A program made the translations under genes and the position numbers. DNA of 64,000 nucleotides, from contig OX463778.1 in assembly GCA_949825025.1 (NCBI GenBank), positions 22,625,551 through 22,689,550 of the forward strand, given 5' to 3'. Shown here piece by piece: positions 11,152 through 23,949 of this stretch. The notes under the pieces were generated by a model. It was given only the letters and a program-made list of their open reading frames with translations, had not been told where the DNA came from and did no database searches. How positions within the stretch are numbered: the first letter of the stretch is position 1; each line of letters begins with the position of its first letter. Source of the stretch: Siphlonurus alternatus (taxonomy: Eukaryota; Arthropoda; Insecta; Ephemeroptera; Siphlonuridae).

Positions 11152-12550
11152 TAAAAAATAATTTTCTTTATTTTTGATCCTATAGTCAGACATGACAGTT
11201 GATCCAAGTATTGCATTAGCTAGATAGTATATATATGTATATCAAATGTGGGACAATCATGAAAAAACATGTTATGATTTATATAAGCTTTATATGATCA
11301 CGCTAAACAAGTAGAGTGAGAATCAATCGTTGTTTATATCTGATCTTGCTGAGAGTGAAAACTAGAGGAACTGAATTTAACTATTAAAGTCACGTGAACG
11401 ATATCAAGAAGCGTGGCACCTATCGGCGAGTCGCAGACAACAAAGTGCGTATGGGAGAGTTTAATTGTGTGAGAAAATGAGGCAAGTGTCGCCCCCATCG
11501 GCACCACTGGCAACTAGATGTGTGCTAATGTTGATACATAATATAGGAAGGAAACAAAACAGGTGTGTCAAGAAATAAATTCAAACCTTTTTAGATATTG
11601 AATGACTGTTGATATATATTGAATGATGAAATATTATTTGACATCAATAAAATATCAATTAATAAGAAAACAAATTATAATTCATTTTATTATTTTAATT
11701 ATAAAAGGTAAAAGATTTTATTGTGTTTAAATATTTTAAACCTATATTTTAAACCTATATTTTGTATATATACAAAATCAACTTTTAAAATTTTAATTAT
11801 GTTTTGTATAAAATTGAATTCCCATGTTTTAACTTATAAATATTTATATTTGTCCTTCCTATATGTTGTAAGATATATTATTTGAAATTTAACAACAAAA
11901 CAAAGTAACAATAAAAATAGCGAAATAGCCTGTATAAAAAATGTTTTGGTTGCATGTGTTTCACGGGTTCACTGACACAGCAGCTAGGTCAAATTGACCC
12001 CGCGGCCATGATCTAAATGATTTATATTATCTTGGCATTTGAATTTACTGAGAGAACGACAGGTTGTACGGGTGCAGTAAAAAATTTACCAAATTGTCAT
12101 AAGAAAAAAAAAAAAAAAAAAAAATGAATGCTTAATTTTTTATAAATATTTGAATTGATAGTATCTTAATATTGCTTTTCAAATCAAGCAGCTACGTCCA
12201 ATAAAATCATGCAACAGTTGAGTCATACTATACGATGTACTGTGTAATGAAGCAGTCTATTGCATATATGGTAGTGTTACTCTCACGGTATTGCTGATGG
12301 TCAAGATAGCTTTTTATTACTGACAGAATACACGACAAGACGATATATATTCGATGTGTGGGTCTGATAATATTGCATGTGTACCAGAGGAAACTTTAGT
12401 TCATAGATCTCTCAAAGATGTCACTGGAGCTAGTAATATTTAATTTTATTTTAAAGCATCGAGAGTTACAGACATCGTTACAAACCCTACATAATTATAT
12501 ATAAATATATACATATTTAATATATATTATATATAAAAATATAAATATGG
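11152..12550. other. AT-rich intergenic stretch
   Basis: A GC-richer patch at about 11390..11510 was read in all frames and gave only short frames. Nothing else was recognised. Confidence 0.35.
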
Positions 12551-12553
12551 GGT

Positions 12554-12705
12554 GAGATTCACGAAGAAGTTAGCCGGCCAGGTTTCTAACCACGTTTAAC
12601 TATACTTGTTTTACGTGTTAAAGCACCTAGTACATGCGTTAAACCGTTAAACGTGGTTAAGCTAAAGTGGTTAGAAACCTGCATGGCTAACTGCTTCGAC
12701 GTCTC
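12554..12705. mobile_element. Foldback MITE with GATTCACGAAGAAGTTAG end
   Basis: A 152-base imperfect hairpin: GAAGAAGTTAGCC..CAGGTTTCTAACCA at the left is matched by the reverse complement of TGGTTAGAAACCTG..GGCTAACTGCTTC at the right, with a further pair of CACGTTTAAC arms inside. A partial relative lies at 29558..29645. Confidence 0.7.
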
Positions 12706-13094
12706 TATGAAATCTGATTATCTCTGGTATTGACAGTTCTGGATGTTATCAAGGTTTAATAGACAGTAATTCAAAATAGAAAGTATACACGACAGTGAGA
12801 CCATGTGTTGACTTCAGTAGAAAATTATATCATATAAGTTTCAAATATATATTTCAATTATAATTTTTAAACATACTTTCATTCATAACTTTGTTTCTTC
12901 AGTATGATAAAAAATATAGAATTCGATATTAAGGATTATAAAAGATATTGACACAGTAAACATTTTTAATTTTTTTGTGAAAGATGTAGTTTTTTTTATT
13001 CACATAGATGCAAGAAACCAGCCCAGCTGGACAATAATCATTATATCATACAATGAAATTTTTGAGTGAATTATTGATAACAGACTTGTTGTGT

Positions 13095-14636
13095 TTAACC
13101 AAGAACGCGACCATATCCAGCGGTGTATCCCAGAGCGGGTGAAGCGTATGCAGAGTATGCAGGGCTGGCATAAGCGGCGTGGTGAACAGCGGGTGCTGCG
13201 GCGTATCCGTAAGCGGGAGCTGCGGCATAACCGTAGCTGGGTGCGGCGTATCCTGCGGAGTATCCCAGAGCGGGAGAAGCGTACGCAGAGTATGCGGGGG
13301 CAGCAGCGTAGGTGGCGACCTTAGCGATGGCAGGGGCAGCGGCATAACCGTATGCTGGGGAAGCGTACTGGTAGGCAGGGGCAGCGGCGTAGGCAATAGG
13401 GGCGGCGATCTTAGCGACAGCTGGTGCGTGGTATGCAGAGTAGGCAGGGGCAGCGTATGAAGCATAGGCAGCGGGTGCGGCGTATGAAGCATAGGCAGCG
13501 GGTGCAGCGTATGAAGCGTATGCTGCAGGGGCGGCAGCATAACCATAAGCAGATGGTGCTCCATATCCAAGTCCAAGGACTCCACGCTTCTCCTTGGTCT
13601 CAGAGGACTCCTCCTTAATCTCCTCGGCGAAGGCGCACGCGGCCAGGGCCAGGACAAGGCAGATCTGTGGACAAGAACAGCAACACGTTAGCATGCAAAT
13701 TTCATTTGATGAGTGTTTAGAAAATTAACAACTCAAGTGATAAAATGCAAAAATAATTTGTGTCCTACATGATTTAAGATTTTAAAAAAAATGTCAATTA
13801 TAAATTTATTTAATGTAAGATGTCATTAGTTTGTGTTAAGCTTGTAATTACATTACTTTCTTAATTAATTGAGTATAGCTGTTAGAATCTCTTATATGCT
13901 TAAAACTTCAAGTATGCAGGAAACCATACCAAATAGTATTGACTTTATAATATATTACTCAAAGCAATTTAAAATGCAATCAAATAATAATTTTTATGTC
14001 AGAATCAGAGACTTCAATGCTTGTATATTCCTAAAAACAATGAAACAATGAAATGCTGGGGCCAAAACAGAAAACAGAATGATACTGATCTTGACACTGA
14101 TTTAATCTGCCTAAACGGTTTCCACGCCGAAGGCTTTTAACGTATACAAAGTTTGCAATTTGTTTATCTCATCGTTTGATATTATATAAAAAAATTAATG
14201 AAAGTTTTCGTTGTAATTTATAGACGAACTATTAATTTGATAAACAAAAATTAATAAAATGTTTTGTAAGACAGTATTTAAATCAAATTTTTAGAACAGT
14301 GAGATAGAATGTTATATAATCGAAAGACTATAACAATTTTGGAACTTATGAAAAATATTATTTTGCTGATTAATAAAAAAAAAAAAAAATCAATTTTATA
14401 AAATTAAAAGCTAAAGAAATTACTAAACTTTGAATTTCCACCTCATGTAATATGAAAATAAAAAATAATTTTTTAAATTTTAAAATTAAATTTGATATCA
14501 CATTTTCAAACTTTGAAAATACAATATCAAATTCCTTAAATTGTAAATGAAGAGGTAATGTGACTTAAGTTGTAATCCTTAAATAGATATGATCTGATAG
14601 TTGAATCTATATGTTGTATCTCACCTGGAACTTCAT
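13095..14636 (-). CDS. Ala-rich low-complexity cuticle-type protein, 193 aa
   Basis: Exon 1 (14625..14636) encodes MKFQ with donor GTGAGA. Exon 2 (13095..13664) follows acceptor TTGTCCACAG, in phase 0. Signal peptide MKFQICLVLALAACAFA, then an acidic segment EEIKEESSETKEKR ending in Lys-Arg, then GVLGLGYG and an Ala/Tyr/Pro tail. The tail holds three YASYAAPAA units encoded by 27-base repeats, the motifs APAVAKIAAP and APAIAKVATY, and paired Ala-Tyr modules up to the stop. This is the AAPA-repeat class of arthropod structural cuticle proteins; a matrix role is inferred. A TATA box lies at 14695. A minus-strand AATAAA near 12995 is a likely poly(A) signal. The EKRG junction is shared with most other members of the array. 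Confidence 0.87.
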
Positions 14637-14694
14637 GATGCTGTGAGTTGCTTGGGCTGTGAAGTCAAAGTAACTCCACCATGGCCAGTTGGAT

Positions 14695-14704
14695 GTTATA
14701 TAGT
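14695..14704 (-). promoter_or_regulatory. TATA box of the 193-aa Ala-rich gene
   Basis: CTATATAAC on the minus strand, about 60 to 68 bases before the ATG at 14636. It is preceded by a pyrimidine-rich, GC-richer upstream segment. Confidence 0.75.
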
Positions 14705-14869
14705 GTGTGGAGTGTACCACCACCACCTTTCTAATCGCCCCCTCGGAACGTTAAGTCTCAATGTTCCTCCTCCCACACTTAACTCCTTGGACCTCGTCTC
14801 TCCTTTACCGACCACTCCCTCTCCACTTTCGTCTTCGCTTATAGAGTTTCATCCGACTTTACTATTATT

Positions 14870-16130
14870 ATATAATATATCGTGTTTAAACAATTCACTT
14901 ATTAAAAATTAGATAAAAAACAAAACAGTTTATTTGCTATAAATAGCCTTTTTTTTTACTGTTACAATGAAATTTAAACAATACTGTAATAATAAATTTT
15001 ATTATCGTATATATAATAAGTAATTTATTAATAAAATACATACACAAATACTAGTTTATTATAATTATAGTGTATGAATCTAGTTCATATTTAGACAATA
15101 TTAAATCATTTAAGTTATAATAATTTGTAATTCTTTTGTTAACTTTATATACATGTTGCAAGTTTTATTTCGTGACAATTAAGTTTAAAATTCAGTGTGT
15201 ATACCTTATGGTTTATATTTCACGTGAGAAAGAAAAGACTGGACGAAAGTTCAATTTATAGCACAACAATAAATTTAGCGATCTGTCACTATCGTAATTT
15301 TCAAATATTACGTAACTCCAATGCTATGTAATTTACCGACTAGGAATTTTTTTATTCAAGTAATACTTACTTAAAATAAAAATTGTTATAGAAAATTCAT
15401 GTGACGTAACCTGACCAATTTTGTGTGTAGATTTAATCCTTGGTTGTATTGTACAAGAATTTAATGCGTGATATTTTGACACGAACACGGATTATAATCG
15501 CAAGGTTTTTTTCTTAAAAATGCATTTAAAATTTAATGATTGTATTGTCGTCATAAGGAGATAATAATCAATCATCCGTGATACAAATGACCTTCAAAAA
15601 TTGAAGGTCATTGAACTTGGATTTATATAAAATACATTTAAGCTAATATTTTCATGTATTGTTGTAAGTTTCAAAGAATATCGAAGCAAATATTATGTTC
15701 ACTTTTTGTTACAATTTTAATGTTTTTATATTGACATTCTTAATGTTTATTGTAGTGTGACAAATCGACCACGCAACAATGTTCAATATTTGTAACAATC
15801 AATATGATTCATGATCAAAATAATTAAAATTTTCTGCACGATTATAAAATATTTAGAAAGCTTATATAAAGATATCGTATTAGAAATAGAGACACTATAT
15901 GTATGAATTCCAGGGTTATTGAATTACTATACTCATAGAGCTTGAACGAAATTTTATGTACACACAATTTGAAAATATTTTTCAACATAATGTATTTGCC
16001 GTAAGTACCATAAAGTTTGGACGAATTTAATGTACATCTATCATAAGATTTAAATTGTAGCAAGATCTAATGGTATTTACAGCAAATATTGTGAGGTGAT
16101 TTTTGTTTTTTATTGTTCTAGATCAATTCT
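14870..16130. other. AT-rich intergenic stretch with a short hairpin
   Basis: The only structure seen is a hairpin at 15586..15612 (AATGACCTTCA arms, 5-base loop), whose arm includes the half-site TGACCTT. No gene was recognised. Confidence 0.4.
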
Positions 16131-16179
16131 AGAGGACTTTATATGCCATGAGGGGAAGTTGCAAGTTGGGTGTTCTGTG

Positions 16180-16430
16180 ATCGTTTCCTGAGACCTGAAA
16201 TGCCAAGGTTGTTTCACGTGGTCGTTAGCTAGGTGTGGTCAGCCTCAGGGGGGAGAATTCGCAGTCAAGGCGTCGGCTTTTGCAGCTGCTAAACATCACA
16301 TGGAGGGGGGACGGGTACCGGAGATCTGTCCGTGCTCCGGGTTCATGCAGCATCCGTCCACAGTAGCTTGAACTTGGCAGCATGAATAATCTCTTTCAGT
16401 TGCCAGGTAAGGAAGTAGCTGGTAAAGAGG
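16180..16430. other. Unexplained GC-rich island
   Basis: About 250 bases are clearly richer in G and C than the surroundings. On plus, ATGAATAATCTCTTTCAG runs into a possible donor (CCAG|GTAAGG near 16408). On minus, a 47-codon ATG frame is open. Neither has a TATA box at array spacing or a partner exon, so no gene is called. Confidence 0.25.
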
Positions 16431-17385
16431 GGAGTAAGGTCAATGTCATTTATTATGTTTTAACATTACAATAATAATTCAGAGGTACACCACTCTATAC
16501 ATTATATAGTAAATGTCTTCACTTACTATAATACATTACACAGAGTAAAGCAGTTGTAATATTTTACATTTTTTTTTCAACCTGTACGCCACAAAAGTAA
16601 TTCATATAAATTATAGCAACGTATTTCACAGCGTCTGGCCTTGACGTAGTAGTTTAATATACTACTGTATAAGACTTTGATAAAACGTTTATATTTGTGA
16701 ACGGTTGGATAATGCTGGTACCGTATCTTAATTATACAACAGTTATCGCTATTGATCTGCATGCTGGAAAATATTTAGTGAACAACGTCTTGTATATCTG
16801 ATTTGATCAAATATATATTATCTGAGTTTTATCTTGAATTTTTATCGTACTAAAATATATTATTTATTTTTACTGTCAAAAATTCTTAATAAATATTGGA
16901 TATATTTTAAATAGCTATTTTTAATATATTTGATTATTATAGGTACAAATTAATTAAATGGAGGCCCTAGATCAAGGCGGTTCTTTGTCAATATATATAT
17001 ATAAAAACAACACTATTTAATAAGTTCAAATTTTATTTTGCATTTTTATTCTAATGGTTTGGTATTTATTATATATAATATATTCTATCTAAAAGTTTAT
17101 GAAACTGAAAGTAAATTTTATATTTTTTTTCAGTGTTTTTTTTTTTTCGGAGAATTAAATTTTTGTTTATTAAAAAAACTGATTCAATAAACTTCACGAA
17201 TTAATAAATATATCAGAGATTTGTGAAAGCAAAATTTACATTTTATTATTTTAAACAGGCTTTGTCTCAGTATGAAAAACAGATGTTATTTAAGCAATAA
17301 TAATAAATACATATAATAAGGAAGTAGTCCAGTATGAAAATGTCTTAATATACGGAAGATGTGCAACGTCTTCACTTTGAGAGCG

Positions 17386-17442
17386 CCTGTAAGTATGCAA
17401 TACGCAACACTCACAAGCTACAATTGTTGCATAACTTACAGG
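17386..17442. repeat. Inverted repeat (CCTGTAAGTATGCAA arms)
   Basis: The left arm CCTGTAAGTATGCAA and the right arm TTGCATAACTTACAGG pair with one bulge around a 26-base loop. Probably the core of a decayed foldback element. Confidence 0.5.
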
Positions 17443-18819
17443 GGATAACACGTGATGGCTCGTGTGTGAATCGCTGCAGCTTTCAGTGAAATTGAGAGTT
17501 AATCACCACGACCTTGATATCTAAGCTAGACTTAAATCATTCAACCGTGTAACTATACACATGCTACTTTTATTCTCCGACATCAAGAAATATTTTCAGT
17601 ACTTTGTAGAGTGTCCTTGCAGATGACTGCTTTATTTATCATCAAATGATATTTTAGATAAGAATTTGATTATTATCTGGTTTGAAAATATAAGCATATT
17701 AAATTCTGACAATAGAACTATATTTAAATTATAAAAAAATAAGGAGACTGGATAAAAAAAAGAGTGTGGTGAATGTATTTAAGTGATTCTATTTTTCAGA
17801 AAAATAATTATATATTTGACAAGGTCAATATAAATTGTTAAAAAAATTATAGATTTTATTATTGTCTTGATTGATAGCTTGTTTTCCACTTTAAAAACAA
17901 CTTTGGTTTTCTTATTGTGGAGTTAAAACGATTATTATAATGATATGTATTCAATAGAACAATTATATTTGTAAATAATTATGGCTAGATGTATATTGTT
18001 TTTTTACTATTCAATTAATTAATTAAAATAATCATGGCAATATCTGATTGTTACAAATCAACGATAGAATTAAGTAATCACAGTATTAAAAATAAGCACA
18101 CAAAATCGTGAGAGGCAAAAGGTGAGAATTAAAGTCGATGAAATATTATTATTTGTGATTTAATAAATTATTTTGTAAAATTTGGAAGTAATCGCAAGTT
18201 ACAATACTCATAGAACCTGCCTTGTATTGTAATAATATTTTAGAGTGTATATGTAAATAAACATAAATTTAAATAAATAAATTTAAATATAATTAATTAA
18301 GATAAATTCAACTAATATGTTTGTATAATCATACAATAAGCATTTTCTTGAAAAAATTAACAAATTTCAAATATTTGTTGAATTTATTCCAACTCTCATG
18401 AACTACGCGTATTATAGCGTTGGAGTCTCCTAATATTCATACTTATGTAAATATATTTTTATGCTTATAAATTTTTATATCCCATATAATTTTGATACAC
18501 AGGAGACTACATTTTAATAATAAAGGTTAGGGACACTTATGGTAGCTTTACTGTAAAATGTATCAACGCTACAGTGAAGTTAATTTCATTTTCTTATCGG
18601 AAGTAGCAATATATTTAAGTTTTGGGGTCTGTTCTATTGGTGAAATTTTGAAAGATCATGTTAAAGTTGAGAAAAAATACTTTTAAAATAGTATTTACTG
18701 TTTACAGTAAGAATATTACATTAATAATCATAGCATTTAAAATAAATACTAAATTGACTTAGGTCTGTTCCTAAAAGCAATTCAAAATTAGATTAACCTT
18801 ATATTTGGCAGTATATTAG

Positions 18820-18853
18820 CAGAGAAAAGATAAATCGATTTATCTTTTCTCTG
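18820..18853. repeat. Perfect 34-bp palindrome
   Basis: Two 17-base arms (CAGAGAAAAGATAAATC and its reverse complement) meet with no loop. It lies 15 bases left of the target duplication of the hAT-like element. Confidence 0.9.
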
Positions 18854-18875
18854 ATATTATATAGGTAAACTCTTT

Positions 18876-19039
18876 CAGGCGCGGATCCAGGAAAAAATTT
18901 CGGAGGGGGTTGCCTCCATAAGGCCAATGTTAAAAAGAAATGGAGGGGAGTTCTGCCTATATTGCCCATGTTAAATCCAAAATTTCGAGGGGGGGGGTGC
19001 AGCCCCCCTAACTCCCTCCCCCCCCTGGATCCGCGCCTG
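18876..19039. mobile_element. hAT-like MITE, copy 2, with intact 8-bp target duplication
   Basis: The 164-base element has ends CAGGCGCGGATCCAGG and CCTGGATCCGCGCCTG, a perfect 16-base inverted repeat. It is flanked by the exact 8-mer AACTCTTT (18868..18875, 19040..19047). Its inside matches the copy at 10972 in reverse (CCAATGTTAAAA, ATTGCCCATGTTAAAT). Better preserved than the other copy. Confidence 0.9.
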
Positions 19040-19089
19040 AACTCTTTTTTTATTGTGGAATGATTGTGTTTTTTCGAACATGCCATGAA

Positions 19090-19360
19090 CGTCTTTCAAT
19101 ATGCAAGTCAGCCGACAGACAGACAGGCAGTGGACGAGAGCGAAAGTGACGTGCCTCGGGCTGCAGAGCATGCGGCTGTGGCGCGAGCATGCAGAGCAGA
19201 GCAGGAGGGGCCGTTACGCAACAGCGGGCTAGCCCTGAGGCCGCCGCGGACACTTCAAGACTCACCAAGTTCCCTGCGTGGCCTTCATGACGTCACAGTT
19301 CCGGGCCACGTAACCAATAATCAATGTGATAAGCCGCGAGTCAGTGACGTCAGCATAATC
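19090..19360. promoter_or_regulatory. GC-rich island with two CRE-like TGACGTCA sites
   Basis: TGACGTCA occurs at about 19289 and 19345, beside a GC-rich stretch. On minus, ATGAAGGCCACGCAGGG starts at 19290 and runs into a GTGAGT donor, which resembles the MK.. micro-exons of the array, but the junction would be phase 2 and there is no TATA box. It may be a promoter of an unrecognised gene or a decayed array member. Confidence 0.3.
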
Positions 19361-19807
19361 GATCTAGGATGTATAATAGCTATCATGATCTTCATTTAAT
19401 TAACACGCAAAATTAGCTATAGAGATTTAAATATTATAATTAATATAATGTTGTGTTCGCACTTATTTAAATGTTTATAAATATTAACATAAATTCACAC
19501 TAATTTTATAGATCACGAAGAAGTCTTTGGGAATTATAAAAATTAGGTTTCTTTAAAATTATATGTAAATATCTTATTTTGATGAGAATTGCGTATTCTT
19601 GCTTAAAAATTTACTAACTAATTAGGGAAAAAAAAATTACTATTAACATCATTAGTTAACAGAAAGTTTTTAAACTGATGAAATTTCCGAGACAATTTAA
19701 TTACTAATGATAATTAAATAAATTAATATAAGAGCTCCAAAAGCTAGCTCATCCTGGTAGCTGAAGCTATAAGCTAGAATTTTAAGTTAATCTAGAAATT
19801 GCCTTAA

Positions 19808-20145
19808 AGGGATACATGCCTCAAATTACAAATTAGACAGACATTAAGTGTTGCTCGAATTTATAATAAACATTCGTATTATTTTTACATGCGCGCGGTG
19901 CGACTGTGCGAAGTCGCGCTACAAAGAAAGTCCTTGCTGACGTCACAACTCACAGCTAGCACCGATTAGCATTGAGTTGTGACGTCATCAAGGACTTCGT
20001 GACGTCATCAAGGACTAAATTTCTTACTTTGAACTGCGACTTCGCACGGATGCATCACGCGTGGAAAAAAATGATGCGAATGTTGATTATACACTCTAAA
20101 CCCACTTGGTGACTGTCTAATTTGTATTTTGAGGCCTGTATGCCT
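19808..20145. mobile_element. 338-bp MITE with TTAA target duplication
   Basis: Terminal inverted repeats of about 33 bases (AGGGATACATGCCTCAAA and AGGCATACAGGCCTCAAA, then TACAAATTAGACAG in both) are flanked by TTAA at 19804..19807 and 20146..20149. The inside has nested inverted parts (GAAGTCGC, AAGTCCTTGCTGACGTCA) and several TGACGTCA palindromes. TTAA duplication suggests piggyBac mobilisation. No transposase is present. Confidence 0.75.
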
Positions 20146-20149
20146 TTAA

Positions 20150-22660
20150 GTAACGGATGCATAACATTTTAAAACATACTCGTATAATACCGACAAAATG
20201 TAAATAAATAATTAAAGAAGCCAGGAAAAGATTATGTTACTAAGTTATGTTATGTTGTAAGTTTAATTTATTCTTGTTATTACTGTGGGATAATATTTAT
20301 TATGAAATATTTAATTTCTACATCACAGCATTTTAAAATTGAAAGTTATCATAATATTAAATAAAATGTGCTTGAGAAATAATTCTCACCTATTCTCAGC
20401 ACAACTGTTAATAATTGACAACAATTAACATTAGCGTAATAAAAATATATGTTATATTTTCTAAATATAGCTATAAAATTTTGTAATCAAAATTATATGT
20501 TGTTACTATTTTAAATTAAATTTTGTTTATTATTTTACTATTTAGACATGAATAGGTCAGCTAGAGAGTGAGTGACTTGGTAATTTAAAACATGCTGGCG
20601 CAATAAAATTATACGTTAGACGCATGCACACACGCACCTACTCTATCTAGTGTATGTACATGACAGTACTGTATTATAGTATGAGGTAACGGAGTGTTCA
20701 GCCTTGGTAACGGACTCTGGGGGATCATGCACGTCAAGATCTCGGCGAGGGAGTTCCCCTCCCCCCTTTGCAAGGTCGGCCCACGCCCCCCACATCAGCA
20801 CACCACGCGTGAGAATCAAGAACTCCCCCACCCCCCTCCATTTATGTCTAAGTAATTTGTCGTGTCAAAATATATTAATTTACATTTCATGTCTGCTTGT
20901 AACTTGACATCTTTATCTGTACTTAAGATTTCCTTACATGCAAATGTTTTTTATTTTTTCAAATTAACATCACAAAATTTACAAATATAATTTTCTTTTT
21001 TTTTTTCTTGTTATCCATTTCCAGCATTAAATTTAACATGATGCGATTTTGTTTCATTGCAGATAAGTGATAGTAATGCTCTAAAAAGTGCATTAAAATT
21101 ACATTAATTAATTTCTCGGTAAACGTAATATAAGGTTTTCATAATTAAAATTTCAAATTTTTAACAAGACTTTTTATTGCATCGTGTGTGCAGTGAATAT
21201 ACATTACTATAGTATCATATTTTGTTTTTATAATGCAGGATGAAAATAAAATATGTCAACCTCTTTCGCTGTTTTTTTTTTAACATAATTAAATTGATTT
21301 TGCACCCTTTTTATTATGAAACTTTTAGCATTCGATTTACCTCGAAAATGAACTTTACCTTATATTGATTCTTTGTTACTTGAAGATAAATGATTAATTT
21401 GATTAAATGTATAGTATTTTTTATACAGACCTCTATCAAAATGTATGCTGTGCGACAACGCGTACGCACATGATCCATATTTTTTTTATTATTATTATTT
21501 ACTTTCTAGACGTTACCACGACAAAATGTACTGTACATAGAATAAAATGAGGCAAAATGCATTTGAAAGAAAATTACCCTTTCCCTCCATATGGCAAAAA
21601 CCCAACCCTGAAATATATTTTAAAAGCCTTTCATCTCAAACAGAGTAAAGAGATTTAAACATTGAAATAAAAAAGCATTTTATATCAAATACTGCAGATA
21701 ATTGTTGAGGTAACATAATAATTACTTCTTAGCTTGTTTCAGATAATCTCTTTGTTTCCCAATACAATTAAAGACAAAGAGAATTAATTTACATTTATGA
21801 ATAAGGAGATAATTTGATACTTCCATGCAGTAACTGACAACGCCCGTTTCAGTTACTGTTTGTTTGAGGACTATCTCTGAGCTAATCTTGAGGAGGCTGT
21901 TGTAACTGCAGCACGTTTCCTGACTCACGAGAGTGCGGCATAAATTGGATAGTTGCCAGTACTTGTGTGTGAACTGTAATTGAGTAAGTTTTGATTACAT
22001 TGTAGATCATACCAGTAGCTATTATGAATGAATAGATAATAAAAGTTAGAGGTTGAATGAATTACTTGTATTGTAACACTAATAAATAATATCTACAATT
22101 AGAATTTCATAAAAATTTTACGAATTATTTCATACAATTAATGTTTTATTTTATACATTATGACAAACCAATTTTTATATAAGATTTGAAAAAAAAAAAA
22201 AAAAAAAGTTGACTGTAAAAATGAATATTTTTATATATATAATTATATTTTTGCTTACTTTTTGTTTTTTATTCGTATGTTAATATTAGTAACTAAGTAC
22301 ACGACATACATGTTATGTAATTGATGAAACAATTGAAGTGCTCTATGCCATAATAAAAATCATAAGCCAATAATAGAAATAAAATTTGAACTTGATTATT
22401 TTCTGATTGTATTACCTGTAGAATACCTACGTTACAAAATTTGGTGATTTAAATTGGGTATTTCTAAATAACAAAACAAGTATAATTAAATTTCATAACA
22501 TTTTTATTTTTTTCTAATAAAATTTAAATGTGATGATTCCAGAATTAATAAAACTGAAAGTAAAAAATACAATGATTTTTTGTTCACGTTATAAATACAT
22601 GTGGTAGATGACGTAGAGATGATGTTTACAAAAGTTTACAAAAATGTTGATTGCCAGTGT
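20150..22660. other. AT-rich intergenic stretch
   Basis: A GC-richer patch at 20690..20840 has no frame with coding character. The rest is AT-rich, and nothing was recognised. Confidence 0.4.
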
Positions 22661-22671
22661 GATTTTGGTAT

Positions 22672-23682
22672 TTAGTAGTGGGCAAGACCATGTCCGTATC
22701 CGTATCCCAGACCACCATAGCCGTAGCCGAGAGCAGCAGGGGCAGCATATCCCAGACCACCATATCCCAGCTTGGCGATGGGGGCAGCGGCATAAGCAGC
22801 CACGGGGGCAGCGGCGTATCCACCATAAGCGACCTTAGCGATGGGGGCGGCGTAGGCGGCTCCGTGGTATCCCAGACCGTGAGCGGCGAGGGGGGCAGCG
22901 TATCCGTGAGCGTAGGCAGGTGCGCTGTATGCGCTGTATGCAGCCACGGGGTGGGCAGCCAGGGCAGGGGCGCCATAACCGGCGTATCCGTATCCAGGGT
23001 ATGCTCCGTTGTATGCACCATAGCCGAGCCCGAGGACTCCGCGCTTCTCCTGGGTCTTCTCCTCCTCCGCAGCGAACGCGGCCACCGCCAGCACGGACAG
23101 GACAATCTGAAAACCGAGGGAGAGACACTTAGTGGAGTAATACCTCAGCCACATGAAAATTGTCTAAAATTCACTTCATAAAGAGCATAAACTTATTTTC
23201 AGAATTTTACTTAAAAATGTAATCTATAAAACAAAACAGCTTAATAATATATACTCTTATATTCTTGTATTGTATTAGGTAAGAATTACTAAAATTTATG
23301 AGAATATATAGCTTCAAAATACATTATGGCAATGACGAATTAAAAGTAATACTAAAAAATGTTTTTATGTAATAGAAAAAAATATAAACTTATACTTGGT
23401 TTACTATATAGTTTATATGAAATAATAAGGAAATAATGCAAATTTTTTTAACAGTCGATAAAATTCAAAATTTTCTAAATATATCCATAATCGGGACAAA
23501 TTGCAATAAAAATTGAGTTACTATAATATATTACATAAAAAACGTTCTATAGTTTTCAAATTTGAATATAAAAATTAAATAACACCTATATACATATATA
23601 ATATATGCACATATATATATTTCTTAAATATTTAAATCTGTATTTTAGAAAACTTGAATGAACAACTTACCAGGAACTTCAT
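22672..23682 (-). CDS. Ala/Gly/Tyr low-complexity cuticle-type protein, 148 aa
   Basis: Exon 1 (23671..23682) encodes MKFL with donor GTAAGT. Exon 2 (22672..23106) follows acceptor GGTTTTCAG, in phase 0. Signal peptide MKFLIVLSVLAVAAFA, acidic segment AEEEKTQEKR ending in Lys-Arg, then GVLGLGYG, identical in these seven residues to the 193-aa neighbour. The tail mixes Ala-rich modules (AAPIAKVAYGG, AAAPIAKLGYGG) with Gly-Tyr modules and ends GYGHGLAHY, so it is intermediate between the Ala-rich genes on its left and the Gly-rich genes on its right. TATA and TCAGT initiator are present. A minus-strand AATAAA near 22503 follows the stop. A structural cuticle role is inferred from composition. 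Confidence 0.87.
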
Positions 23683-23741
23683 GATGCTTATTGGTACGAT
23701 TTGTTGGATCGGACTGATGTTTTCTACAGGACGTATCGTGT

Positions 23742-23751
23742 CTTTTATATG
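23742..23751 (-). promoter_or_regulatory. TATA box of the 148-aa gene
   Basis: CATATAAAAGA on minus, about 68 bases before the ATG at 23682. An ATCAGTCC initiator-like site follows about 30 bases downstream. Confidence 0.78.
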
Positions 23752-23949
23752 ATTCTCTCCCTCCCTTGGTTATCGGAGAAAGGGTGCAAAGACTATTGGG
23801 GGGAGTGGAGCCTCGAGTTTTTTTTTTTGCTGCACCTCCCACCTCGGATGTTGGTCTTCCAGGAGAGGTGGCCTTGACGAGTGACTGATCAATCGCCCCC
23901 GCCCGCGCTGCAACAACCGGAACACTCACCAGATCAGTTATAGTACGTC

